Virus record (IMG/VR): IMGVR_UViG_3300020162_000716 | Coordinates: 1 to 28,314 of that record | DNA: 28,314 bases | Source of the DNA: a virus | Direction: 5' to 3' (one strand) | Shown: one piece after another, positions 8,098-15,851 of the stretch | How the letters are laid out: every line of letters begins with the position of its first letter | Position numbering within the stretch: the stretch's first letter is position 1 | Position numbers and translations under genes: made by a program | Notes under the pieces: generated by a model | Database searches by the model: none | What the model was told of the DNA's origin: nothing | Seen by the model: only the letters and a program-made list of their open reading frames with translations

Positions 8098-8523
8098 GTG
8101 TCGATAATTTCAACTTCAATTGCCCAATCCCTGTTACTCGAAATAGCAGACTTAAAGAAAATCCGTAAAGGATACGTCAAAGGGTCGGTGCCTTGGTTAT
8201 ATAATTGTACCTTGAAAAACCTGTCAGCATTTACAGGTTTTCCTGCTCTTATAAATTCAGCAGAACTACGCAAGGTGTCAGTTAAACAATACAAAAAAGA
8301 TCCAATGGAGCAATCGTGGGTATCCAGTTCAGGTAGTCTTACCCTGGTGATTCCATTGACACTAAACGGTACCTATCACTTACAGCTATCACAATATAAC
8401 AGTATGCGATTAGTGTATGGAAATGCATATGTGTTCTCAGGCAACAAAGATTACAAATTAAATATAAGCAAAGCAGGAATTAAAGATTTTTACTTTTTAG
8501 TATTGGATTGTGATGAATCATGA
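8098..8523 (+). CDS. Hypothetical protein, first gene of the carbohydrate-active cassette
   Basis: A 141-residue protein that I do not recognise. The second half alternates short strands (LTLVIPLTLNGTYHLQL, VYGNAYVFSGNKDYKLNI, FYFLVLDCDES), which looks like a small beta barrel or cupin-like fold, but no metal-binding set is clear. The frame is closed by a stop at 8086-8088, so the start must be GTG 8098 (or a non-standard codon after it); there is no ribosome site, and two hairpins lie immediately upstream. Its stop overlaps the start of the next gene (ATGA), which supports real, coupled expression with the deacetylase. Confidence 0.65.
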   Translation: MSIISTSIAQSLLLEIADLKKIRKGYVKGSVPWLYNCTLKNLSAFTGFPALINSAELRKVSVKQYKKDPMEQSWVSSSGSLTLVIPLTLNGTYHLQLSQYNSMRLVYGNAYVFSGNKDYKLNISKAGIKDFYFLVLDCDES

Positions 8524-9059
8524 ACGCTATATGTGTAGTGGCACATCCTGATGATTGTATAATATTTGGATATGGGTTAATAAATCAGTTTCAGAATCTA
8601 AATTGGACTATATGTTACCTAACGTATACTGATGACTCACCACGTGGCGAAGAAATATCTCGCTTTTGGCAAAAAAGAAACATCTCTACTAAATTTCTTG
8701 GATTTAAAGACGATTGGAATGATATAGAGAACGATGCTATAAGTTTTGATGTACTAATAGCGCAACAGGCAATTGAAGATTGTGTTGAGGGACAAGACAT
8801 AATACTTTCGCATAACAGTGATGGTGAATATGGACATTTACATCACAAATTTGTTAACCAATGTCTACACGACAAAAATAACCTAGTTACCTTTGCTTCA
8901 TTATATGTTGCCGATGTTAAAATTACGTTGCCACCAAGGTTATATGATCTGGATGAGTTGCCGTTACATCGTGAAGTAATATCCAGTTTTCACAAACACA
9001 CACATACCAATGGATATACAATTCCAAACTATTTAAGACACTTGTTTATCTTGAAATAA
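8520..9059 (+). CDS. PIG-L (LmbE-like) family deacetylase
   Basis: A 179-residue member of the PIG-L superfamily, zinc hydrolases that remove N-acetyl groups from GlcNAc-containing substrates. The N-terminal motif AHPDD (residues 8-12) supplies zinc ligands H and D and the catalytic aspartate. The second motif, SHNSDGEYGHLHH (about residues 98-110), matches the family H-x-D-x(n)-G-H-x-x-H-H signature. It is shorter than typical members (200-250 residues), so some loops are reduced. It is coupled by a 4-base overlap to the preceding gene and followed by an SGNH hydrolase, which suggests a joint job in modifying a glycan: phage glycoprotein, modified base or host surface sugar. The substrate cannot be told. 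Confidence 0.85.
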   Translation: MNAICVVAHPDDCIIFGYGLINQFQNLNWTICYLTYTDDSPRGEEISRFWQKRNISTKFLGFKDDWNDIENDAISFDVLIAQQAIEDCVEGQDIILSHNSDGEYGHLHHKFVNQCLHDKNNLVTFASLYVADVKITLPPRLYDLDELPLHREVISSFHKHTHTNGYTIPNYLRHLFILK

Positions 9060-9062
9060 ATA
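9055..9062 (+). promoter_or_regulatory. Late-promoter-like AATAAATA overlapping the deacetylase stop codon
   Basis: AATAAATA contains the TAA stop of the deacetylase gene and ends five bases before the next ATG. It matches the late motif, but the spacing would give a leaderless or internally started transcript for the following gene. Confidence 0.3.
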
Positions 9063-9067
9063 TTATT

Positions 9068-9871
9068 ATGAAAAAATTAATGGTCGCTGGATGTAGTTTT
9101 TCAGCAGTAAGTATTACCTCACCTGGTACTAGTTGGAGTGAACTCCTTGCTGAAAAATTAGGATGGGAATTAGTCAACCTGGCACGACAGGGGTGTAGTA
9201 ATGGCGGTGTTAGAATTCAAATTGAAGAGATCCGTAGACAAAAACCAGACTTTGCTATTGTAACTCCAACGTTTTGGGATCGTATGGAAATTCCGGCCAC
9301 AGCCGCGCCGTACGATTGGACTCAAAAGTCAGGCGGATGGAATCCTCCACTACAACAACACTTACAAGATTGCAAAATAAAAAATGGATACGATCGCGAT
9401 GATGGCATCAACAATGTGAATTATGGCAATAATAACTATAATATGATTTGCGAAACTATTTTTAGTCTGGCAGAAAATTATGATCACCCATATCGTTCAG
9501 GAAAAATATCCAAACAATCACAGACTGGTATACGGTATTGGATTGATAGCATATACGATAGTAATTGGAAAAAACAAATGGATGAATGGATTATTAGCGA
9601 GGGGGTGATGCAGATGTTTCATGACAATCTTGACTTCTTGGTAGTACCTAGTTTGCTATGGCACAACAAGCTAACACTGTGGAGAGATATATTTCCTAGA
9701 GTAATCCCAGATCGCTTTATTATGCAAAATCACATGCAATCGCAGACTAGCGTATCTGGTAGGTTCCCACATATTGGGGATGATCCAGGCTATCACACCA
9801 GTGCTGAAGGGCAACGATGTATTGCAGATAACTGGTATCAGCGCATCACCAAAGATTTTGCTCTAGCATAA
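9068..9871 (+). CDS. SGNH/GDSL-like hydrolase
   Basis: A 267-residue protein with SGNH-hydrolase blocks: GCSFS (residues 8-12, nucleophile Ser10), GCSNGGVR (about 42-49, block with N), and DDPGYHTSAEGQ (about 238-249), which holds the Asp-x-x-His pair. Such enzymes are esterases or acyl transferases, often acting on acetylated sugars. Phages related to this one commonly carry members with the DPGYHTS-type ending; their substrates are mostly untested. No signal peptide is visible, so it should act in the cytoplasm or in the virion. It is the last gene of the cassette with the PIG-L deacetylase and ends at a CATAAATA motif. Family assignment is good, function open. Confidence 0.75.
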   Translation: MKKLMVAGCSFSAVSITSPGTSWSELLAEKLGWELVNLARQGCSNGGVRIQIEEIRRQKPDFAIVTPTFWDRMEIPATAAPYDWTQKSGGWNPPLQQHLQDCKIKNGYDRDDGINNVNYGNNNYNMICETIFSLAENYDHPYRSGKISKQSQTGIRYWIDSIYDSNWKKQMDEWIISEGVMQMFHDNLDFLVVPSLLWHNKLTLWRDIFPRVIPDRFIMQNHMQSQTSVSGRFPHIGDDPGYHTSAEGQRCIADNWYQRITKDFALA

Positions 9872-9874
9872 ATA
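9867..9874 (+). promoter_or_regulatory. Late promoter motif CATAAATA
   Basis: CATAAATA contains the TAA stop of the SGNH gene and lies 26 bases before the next start codon, at the distance expected for a T4-type late promoter. Confidence 0.55.
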
Positions 9875-9900
9875 TCATTATATAACTTGGATAGGCCATT

Positions 9901-10371
9901 ATGAACACACGTGAAATAGAAGAATCATTTGCAAGCCCGCCACCATTTGCTGACATGATCAGAGCAGGGTTTCCCAACGTCAAACCCGGAGATCAAATTG
10001 AAACTCGCAAGGGTAATATGAGTGGTATGGTAGAGAAAGTTAAAGAAGTTGATGGTGTTGACTATGTATTTTTCCGCTGTTCAGTATCCAATAAATTATA
10101 TCGTACTAGGTTGGGCAATGTAATGAAGTTGCGTGAGGATGTAATTGGCAGTAAAGGTAGTCAGTTTAACCCTACTGATATCCTTAAAATGGATGTTCCA
10201 TTGTTTATCAGACTGATAGAATTTGCCAGAGAAGATGCCAAAACTGACATGGAATTACATGATGTTACTGAGAAACTTACCAGTATGTGCAAGCGTGGCA
10301 ATACATTAACCATGCACGACTATGACAAGATAGTTGGTCAAGAAGAAACCCCAGCTCTTAACGGTAAGTAA
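9901..10371 (+). CDS. Conserved phage protein with an SH3/KOW-like segment
   Basis: A 156-residue protein. Residues about 14-80 contain PPPFADMIRAGFPNVKPGDQI, a short G-rich turn and VDYVFFRCSVSNKLYRTRLGNVMKL, which looks like a small SH3/KOW-type beta barrel with a PGD turn. The rest is helical (LFIRLIEFAREDAKTDMEL). I know similar PPPFAD/PGDQI segments from aquatic T4-like phages, where they have no assigned function. A CATAAATA motif precedes it. No catalytic residues or membrane segments are visible. Confidence 0.7.
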   Translation: MNTREIEESFASPPPFADMIRAGFPNVKPGDQIETRKGNMSGMVEKVKEVDGVDYVFFRCSVSNKLYRTRLGNVMKLREDVIGSKGSQFNPTDILKMDVPLFIRLIEFAREDAKTDMELHDVTEKLTSMCKRGNTLTMHDYDKIVGQEETPALNGK

Positions 10372-10373
10372 TT

Positions 10374-10532
10374 ATGTCTCCAGTAGAGCAACGTAAAGTA
10401 TACGTAGACTACTTAATAATGAAAGTACAGCAGGCCGATTGGCATGGAGTTAGTGATGCCGCTAATGATATACGTGAGCTTGAAGCGGCTCATCCAGAAT
10501 TAAAAAATCAAGTTATAAAGCCAGTAGAATGA
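10374..10532 (+). CDS. Small conserved phage protein (52 aa)
   Basis: A 52-residue acidic, helical protein starting MSPVEQRKVYVDYLIMKVQ and containing DWHGVSDAANDIRELEA. It starts two bases after the previous stop codon, and its own stop overlaps the next start (ATGA), so it is translated as part of the chain. I have no function for it; the D-W-H-G-V-x-D-A-A segment recurs in small proteins of marine phages. Confidence 0.7.
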   Translation: MSPVEQRKVYVDYLIMKVQQADWHGVSDAANDIRELEAAHPELKNQVIKPVE

Positions 10533-11035
10533 CCAATCATCAAATCTACTTACAAACTTGCAGAGAGTTAGTAATTGAAGTAGAGGCAACTGTGGAGGTA
10601 GAGTTGCATGATTCAGTTAATGGTTATCTAATATCTCTGTTAGCTAGAAATTTTGATTGTGTTAATGCTATCGCTTACAATTATGATTTTTTAGCAACCG
10701 CAAGACAACAAGAGCAAGGGTTACTGGCCAAAACACAATTTATTGATGCCGCTGAACGTTGTTTGATGATTAGCGGCATTTCTCCATTTGTAGCTGAACG
10801 ACGTGGAATCCCACCAAAGCACTTTACTTATTGTGGACAACTGTTATATAATCAAGCGGCACATTGTACACGACCCACAGATGAGTTTATGAACGCATTG
10901 GCTATTAATTTTGGCAAAATGCGTGATGTAATTAGTGCTACGTTTGATAAGACTGCGAAAACATATCGGCAACGTAGACAATTGATTGATGCTGGTAGCA
11001 CTACAACTACTCTGATGGAAATTAAATTGATATAA
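10529..11035 (+). CDS. Hypothetical protein (168 aa)
   Basis: A 168-residue, mainly helical protein, not recognised. It contains CRELVIEVEATVEVELHDSV near the start, AERCLMISGISPFVAERRG in the middle and a positively charged helix KTAKTYRQRRQLID near the end. It is translationally coupled to the small gene upstream through a 4-base overlap. No motif points to an enzyme. A sigma70-like promoter follows its stop codon, so it closes this transcription unit. Confidence 0.65.
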   Translation: MTNHQIYLQTCRELVIEVEATVEVELHDSVNGYLISLLARNFDCVNAIAYNYDFLATARQQEQGLLAKTQFIDAAERCLMISGISPFVAERRGIPPKHFTYCGQLLYNQAAHCTRPTDEFMNALAINFGKMRDVISATFDKTAKTYRQRRQLIDAGSTTTTLMEIKLI

Positions 11036-11050
11036 TGTGTGAAATAACTA

Positions 11051-11079
11051 TTGTGTTACGACACAAACACTGTTATACT
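11051..11079 (+). promoter_or_regulatory. Sigma70-like promoter with operator-like inverted repeat
   Basis: TTGTGT (11051-11056), a 17-base spacer and TATACT (11074-11079) with an extended -10 TGT directly before it. The -35 hexamer is also the left arm of an inverted repeat TTGTGT-TACG-ACACAA (11051-11066), which could be a repressor or activator site. It would drive the DsbA-like gene and the replication genes. Confidence 0.65.
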
Positions 11080-11101
11080 AGCCAACTACAAGGAGATTTT
11101 T

Positions 11102-11362
11102 ATGTCAAACAGAGTTATTACCGCAGAGCAAAAAGCCAAACTGAATCAAATTTTTACTGAAGGTATCCAAATCCTTTCAGAAGTTGAAGATTTGACCGCT
11201 GGCTTAAACGACACAATTAAAGCCATTGCAGAAGAAATGGAAATCAAACCAGGTATCTTGAAGAAGGCAATTAAGATTGCCAAGAAGAGTCAGTTTGGCC
11301 AAGAGTCAGCTGATCACGAAGAACTTGAAACAATCCTTACCACCGTTGGCAGGACGATCTAA
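11102..11362 (+). CDS. dsbA: DsbA-like double-stranded DNA-binding protein
   Basis: An 86-residue helical protein that resembles the DsbA-type dsDNA-binding proteins of T4-like phages, which bind near late promoters and help late transcription. The body is a helix ITAEQKAKLNQIFTEGIQIL, then LNDTIKAIAEEMEIKPGILKKAIKIAKK, a pattern conserved among aquatic relatives. The start at 11102 is chosen because AAGGAG at 11090-11095 is six bases upstream; a start at 11051 would fall inside the promoter. The polymerase gene follows after three bases. Similarity to T4 DsbA itself is weak, so the name is tentative. Confidence 0.6.
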   Translation: MSNRVITAEQKAKLNQIFTEGIQILSEVEDLTAGLNDTIKAIAEEMEIKPGILKKAIKIAKKSQFGQESADHEELETILTTVGRTI

Positions 11363-11365
11363 CGG

Positions 11366-14023
11366 ATGTATGTTGACGCATTATTAGACCGCGAACACGA
11401 CCGTATCCATGTAGTAGAACGTGTGGATGGTAAACGTGTATTCCAGGAGTACCGCACAAACTATGTGTTTTACTTTGACGACCAACGTGGTAAGTATCGC
11501 ACTATATATGGAACTCCAGTTAGTAGATTTAGTACTCACAACGGAAAAGAGTTTCATAAAGAGATGCGAGTTAATAGTGGGACAACTCTTTGGGAAAGCG
11601 ACATCAACCCTGTGTTTAGATGTTTGAGTGAGAATTATCTAAACAAAGGATCGCCTAAATTACACACAGCATTTTTCGACATTGAGGTAGACTTTCATAA
11701 GGAACGTGGATACAGCACACCTGATGATCCGTTTAATCCCATAACTAGTATCAGTGTTTATTTGGATTGGTTGGACCAACTTATTACCTTGGTAATACCG
11801 CCAGAGAAAACCAGTCTGGAAACCGCAGAACAAATAGCTAGTGAATTTGAAAACTGCTTGGTGTTTAGTCATGAAGCAGATATGATTAAAACATTTCTGG
11901 ACATCATAGAAGATGCTGATGTGTTAAGCGGGTGGAATAGTGAAGGGTATGATATACCTTATACTATTAACCGAACTATTAAAGTTTTAAGTAAAGATGA
12001 TATTAGAAGATTTTGTTTGTGGGATGAGATGCCCAAGAAACGAACCTTTGAGCGATATGGTAACGAGCAAAATACATATGACTTGATTGGTCGGGTTCAT
12101 ATGGACTATATGCAATTGTATCGCAAATACACATATGAAGAACGTCATAGTTATAGTCTAGATGCAATTAGTGAATATGAATTGGGCGAGCATAAGACCC
12201 AATATGAAGGCACACTGGATCAACTATACAATAAAGACTTTAAAAAGTTTATTGACTATAACCGTCAAGATACCATGTTGCTGGCCAAGCTGGATAAGAA
12301 ATTGCGTTTCCTAGATTTAGCTAACGAACTGGCTCATGACAACACAGTATTGTTGCAGACTACCATGGGTGCGGTTGCTGTAACTGAGCAAGCAATTATC
12401 AATGAAGCTCATGAACAGAATCTAATTGTCCCAAATAAAAAACAGCGTCTGACAGATGATGACACGCAAGCGGCTGGCGCATATGTTGCATATCCAAAGA
12501 AAGGATTGCATGAATGGATCGGCGCAATCGATATTAACAGTCTATATCCCAGTGCTATTCGTGCGTTAAACATGGCACCAGAAACTATCGCAGGTCAATT
12601 ACGTCCAGTAATGACTGAGCAATATATAAAGCAAAAGATGGATGGTGGTTCCTCGTTTGCTGGCGCATGGGAAAATATATTTGGTAGTTTGGAATATACT
12701 GCGGTTATGAATCAAGAACGCGGTACCGAGATTACCATTGATTGGGAATCAGGAGTATCATCAATTCATAGTGCCGCTGAGATCTGGAAGATGGTCTTTG
12801 ATAGTAACAATCAATGGACGCTTAGTGCAAATGGTACCTTGTTTACATATGATAAGAAAGGTATTATACCAGGATTGCTAGAACGTTGGTATGCTGAGCG
12901 TAAAGAGCTTCAAGCCAAAAAGAAAAACGCCACTACTAAAGAAGATATTGCATTCTGGGACAAACGCCAATTGGTTAAGAAGATTAACCTAAACAGTTTG
13001 TATGGTGCTATTCTTAATCCGCACTGTCGTTTTTATGATGGGCGAATTGGACAAAGTACAACATTGACTGGTCGGCAGGTGGTTAAACATATGAATGCCA
13101 AGATAAATGAATTGGCTGCTGGTGAATACGATCACACTGGTATTGCTAATATCTATGCTGACACTGATAGTGCATATTTCAGTATGTGGCCTATTATTAA
13201 GTCAGATGTGGAAAGTGGAAATATGACCTGGAACAAAGACACTTGTATACAGGTATACGATGCTATTGCAGAGCAAGTCAATGAGAGTTTCCCAGAGTTT
13301 ATGAAACAAAACTTTCATTGTCCAACACGGTTGGGTGAATTAATTCGCGGTGGACGAGAATTAATAGCTGCCAAGGGACTGTATATTACCAAGAAACGAT
13401 ATGCAGTATTGATATTTGATCTAGAAGGTAAGCGATTGGATGTTGAAGGTAGCCATGGTAAAGTAAAAGCAATGGGCTTGGATCTTAAGCGCAGTGATAC
13501 ACCCAAGATTGTTCAAGAATTTCTTAGTGCTATATTGATGGAAGTACTGCAAGGTGCTACTAGGGAAGATGTGTTGGAAACGGTCAAAGAGTTTAAACTT
13601 AAGTTTAATGATTTGCCGCCTTGGGAAAAAGGCACACCCAAACGTGTCAACAACTTAACAAACTATACTAAAAAAGAAAAGCAATTGGGCAAAGCCAATT
13701 TACCAGGACATGTTAGAGCGGCAATGAATTGGAATACACTACTACGTATGAATGGTGACAACCACAGTATTAAAATTACCGATGGTATGAAAACTATTGT
13801 ATGTAAGGTTAAAAACAATCCCATGGGGTTTACTTCAATAGCATATCCAATTGATCAACTATCGTTACCTGATTGGTACAAAGAGTTATCCTTTGATGTT
13901 GCTGATATGGAAGAAGCGATTGTGGATCAAAAAATCGACAACCTATTGGGAATATTGAACTGGGACCTAAACGCCGCGTCAAACAGCAAGTCTACAATTA
14001 ATTCATTTTTTAGTTTTAGTTAA
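11366..14023 (+). CDS. 43: DNA polymerase, family B, gp43-like
   Basis: An 885-residue replicative polymerase with 3'-5' proofreading. Exonuclease motifs: FFDIEVDF with D105 and E107, LSGWNSEGYDIPY (about 188-199) and Y298-x3-D302. Polymerase motifs: A, DINSLYPS (389-396); B, KKINLNSLYG (about 537-547); C, YADTDS (597-602). All catalytic acids are present, so both activities should be intact. There is no intein or split, and the length is close to T4 gp43 (898). The last residues (about 870-885) form an S- and F-rich tail ending INSFFSFS, comparable to the clamp-binding C-terminal peptide of gp43. It sits between the DsbA-like gene and a methyltransferase-like gene, with the likely clamp gene next. 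Confidence 0.97.
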   Translation: MYVDALLDREHDRIHVVERVDGKRVFQEYRTNYVFYFDDQRGKYRTIYGTPVSRFSTHNGKEFHKEMRVNSGTTLWESDINPVFRCLSENYLNKGSPKLHTAFFDIEVDFHKERGYSTPDDPFNPITSISVYLDWLDQLITLVIPPEKTSLETAEQIASEFENCLVFSHEADMIKTFLDIIEDADVLSGWNSEGYDIPYTINRTIKVLSKDDIRRFCLWDEMPKKRTFERYGNEQNTYDLIGRVHMDYMQLYRKYTYEERHSYSLDAISEYELGEHKTQYEGTLDQLYNKDFKKFIDYNRQDTMLLAKLDKKLRFLDLANELAHDNTVLLQTTMGAVAVTEQAIINEAHEQNLIVPNKKQRLTDDDTQAAGAYVAYPKKGLHEWIGAIDINSLYPSAIRALNMAPETIAGQLRPVMTEQYIKQKMDGGSSFAGAWENIFGSLEYTAVMNQERGTEITIDWESGVSSIHSAAEIWKMVFDSNNQWTLSANGTLFTYDKKGIIPGLLERWYAERKELQAKKKNATTKEDIAFWDKRQLVKKINLNSLYGAILNPHCRFYDGRIGQSTTLTGRQVVKHMNAKINELAAGEYDHTGIANIYADTDSAYFSMWPIIKSDVESGNMTWNKDTCIQVYDAIAEQVNESFPEFMKQNFHCPTRLGELIRGGRELIAAKGLYITKKRYAVLIFDLEGKRLDVEGSHGKVKAMGLDLKRSDTPKIVQEFLSAILMEVLQGATREDVLETVKEFKLKFNDLPPWEKGTPKRVNNLTNYTKKEKQLGKANLPGHVRAAMNWNTLLRMNGDNHSIKITDGMKTIVCKVKNNPMGFTSIAYPIDQLSLPDWYKELSFDVADMEEAIVDQKIDNLLGILNWDLNAASNSKSTINSFFSFS

Positions 14024-14024
14024 C

Positions 14025-15068
14025 ATGAATTCAATACGACGTCCGTTAACTGAGCTAATACGTTATGAAAAAGACGTATTAGAAATACTATCGCAATATC
14101 CCAATAAGCGTGATTCCGCCAGAGTTGAGTATCTGGATTTGATTCAACGATTGTGGAATTTGCGTAATAGTGATGCTAATATACACGAGCTTTCTGCTAT
14201 ACATGTATTGATTAATCAACTGTTGGAGATTGATTCAGCAATTGTCGATAACCTAACTAAGTTATCCCAGGGTATTGAGGTAGGAATCAAAAATCATATA
14301 CGGGACTTAACATCAGTTTTTGCACAAAACCAAGCACTAAACTTTAAAGCAGTTACTACTTACCCACCAGATTTGGCAACCGCATTAACTAGCGATACTG
14401 ACTTAATAAATTACATTAGTAGTATAATATCAAGCAATGTAGACTTTAAATATCCAGGGTTGCTGATTGGTGGAGAATTGTCGGATATTATTGGGTTAAT
14501 GGTTGGGTGTGATCCTTTGTATACTTGTGTAAACAATACTCATGTTGCCGGATTGCGTAAATGTATTAACAATGACTTCTATTTTGACAACAGATTAAGA
14601 CAATATAATTATGACGAGTTTACTGTTGATTCACTAAATGCATTGCCAACAGCACAGTTTGGTTTTATAATGTCGTTATGTCATATTGATATGATGCCAA
14701 GTCATGGGATACTCACATATTTAAATAAAGTTAAAACTCTGCTTCGGCCTGGTGGAACATTTGTGTTTAGTTTTTATGATATTGGTATACGGGATTCTTT
14801 GTTAGATTTTGAGCAGCACTACACCAATGAAAGAAATAGAATTAAAGTAACACATGAGATTGACATGCAGTGGTGGCGACATCTTGCGCCATATCCTGGT
14901 TGCCAAGAGTTACTAACCTATTCAAAGTTATTGGAAACAGTGGGATTACGTCTAGTAAATTACAGTCGATTTAATAGGCATTCAGTTGTGGTAGTAAAAC
15001 AAAGTGGTGACCTAACCACTGTCAAAGCATTGCAAGCATCTGGTGAAATAAAATATCAGCAAGGCTAG
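14025..15068 (+). CDS. SAM-dependent methyltransferase-like protein
   Basis: A 347-residue protein. The first 110 residues are helical without a known motif. The second part looks like a class I methyltransferase: a glycine-containing strand-turn YPGLLIGGELSDIIGLMVG as motif I region, an acidic middle strand FGFIMSLCHIDMM, and the typical post-motif LLRPGGTFVFSFYDIG. The end has the usual LLETVGLRLVNYSRF strand pair. The canonical GxGxG of motif I is degenerate, so SAM binding is likely but not certain. The gene is inserted between polymerase and clamp genes, one base after the polymerase stop. Substrate unknown: DNA, a modified base or a small molecule are all possible. Confidence 0.65.
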   Translation: MNSIRRPLTELIRYEKDVLEILSQYPNKRDSARVEYLDLIQRLWNLRNSDANIHELSAIHVLINQLLEIDSAIVDNLTKLSQGIEVGIKNHIRDLTSVFAQNQALNFKAVTTYPPDLATALTSDTDLINYISSIISSNVDFKYPGLLIGGELSDIIGLMVGCDPLYTCVNNTHVAGLRKCINNDFYFDNRLRQYNYDEFTVDSLNALPTAQFGFIMSLCHIDMMPSHGILTYLNKVKTLLRPGGTFVFSFYDIGIRDSLLDFEQHYTNERNRIKVTHEIDMQWWRHLAPYPGCQELLTYSKLLETVGLRLVNYSRFNRHSVVVVKQSGDLTTVKALQASGEIKYQQG

Positions 15069-15073
15069 CATTT

Positions 15074-15094
15074 TCTAAATACATGTTGTATAAT
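15074..15094 (+). promoter_or_regulatory. Candidate promoter before the clamp gene
   Basis: TCTAAATA at 15074-15081 resembles the late motif; a perfect TATAAT at 15089-15094 follows, but no -35 hexamer lies 16-18 bases upstream of it. Either element could give the clamp gene its own transcript. The GGAG ribosome site is at 15107-15110. Confidence 0.45.
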
Positions 15095-15116
15095 AACCTT
15101 ATTAATGGAGATATCA

Positions 15117-15851
15117 ATGAAAGATTGTTTAAGCGAGCTAGTAGCACATACTCAAGTATTGGGTAACATCAGTTTTGTTAAAATTACCGGTACCGAAGAG
15201 TCAACTGTTATAGAATCACTTAGTGATGACAAGGCAGTTATTATCCAAGGAAAATACAAAAATCCCATTGCAGATTTTATTGGTGTGTTTGGTTTCCCTA
15301 ACTTAGGCAAATTGAACATTGTTCTTAACATTCCTGAATATGCTGAAAATGCAAAAATTTCAGTAACTACTAAAACACGCAATGGTGAAACTGTACCATC
15401 AGGATTACATTTTGAAAACAAAGCTGGTAACTTTAAAAACGATTATCGTTTTATGACAACAGAAATTGTTAATGAAAAACTTGGTGAATTGAAATTTAAA
15501 GGAGTAAAAAAATGGAACGTTACATTTACTCCATCAGTAACTGGCATTCAAAAGTTTAAGTTCCAAGCTCAAGCAAATTCAGAAGAGCCATATTTCATTG
15601 CCAAAACGGAAGACAAGCATCTAAAGTTTTACTTTGGTGATCCTGGTAGTCATGCTGGTAATTGTATTTTTGAACCCAACGTGACAGGTACATTGGCTAA
15701 AGAATGGAATTGGCCAGTTAAGCCAGTTATTGATATCCTTAATATTGTTGGTGATAAGACCATGATGATTAGCGATGAAGGTGTTCTGCAAATTACTGTA
15801 GATAGTGGTGTTGCAGAATACAATTACTTCTTGCCAGCGCAAATTAAATAA
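15117..15851 (+). CDS. 45: Sliding clamp, gp45-like DNA polymerase processivity factor
   Basis: A 244-residue protein with the size and strand pattern of a T4-type sliding clamp (gp45, 228 residues), the trimeric ring that tethers polymerase to DNA and also activates late transcription. Recognisable parts are ADFIGVFGFPNLGKLNIVL in the first domain and the C-terminal strands VLQITVDSGVAEYNYFLPA. The start at 15117 is preferred over 15105 because GGAG lies six bases upstream. It follows the polymerase and methyltransferase genes and has its own candidate promoter; the next start codon overlaps its stop by one base. The assignment rests on these segments and on gene order. Confidence 0.72.
   Translation: MKDCLSELVAHTQVLGNISFVKITGTEESTVIESLSDDKAVIIQGKYKNPIADFIGVFGFPNLGKLNIVLNIPEYAENAKISVTTKTRNGETVPSGLHFENKAGNFKNDYRFMTTEIVNEKLGELKFKGVKKWNVTFTPSVTGIQKFKFQAQANSEEPYFIAKTEDKHLKFYFGDPGSHAGNCIFEPNVTGTLAKEWNWPVKPVIDILNIVGDKTMMISDEGVLQITVDSGVAEYNYFLPAQIK

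Noticed and set aside
8058-8294. Minus-strand frame of 78 residues reaching the hairpin
   Set aside because: The + strand gene in the same place is coupled to the deacetylase by an overlap, and the minus frame has no recognisable domain.
11051-11101. Upstream start for the DsbA-like gene
   Set aside because: It would place the N-terminus over the promoter; AAGGAG six bases before ATG 11102 marks the start.
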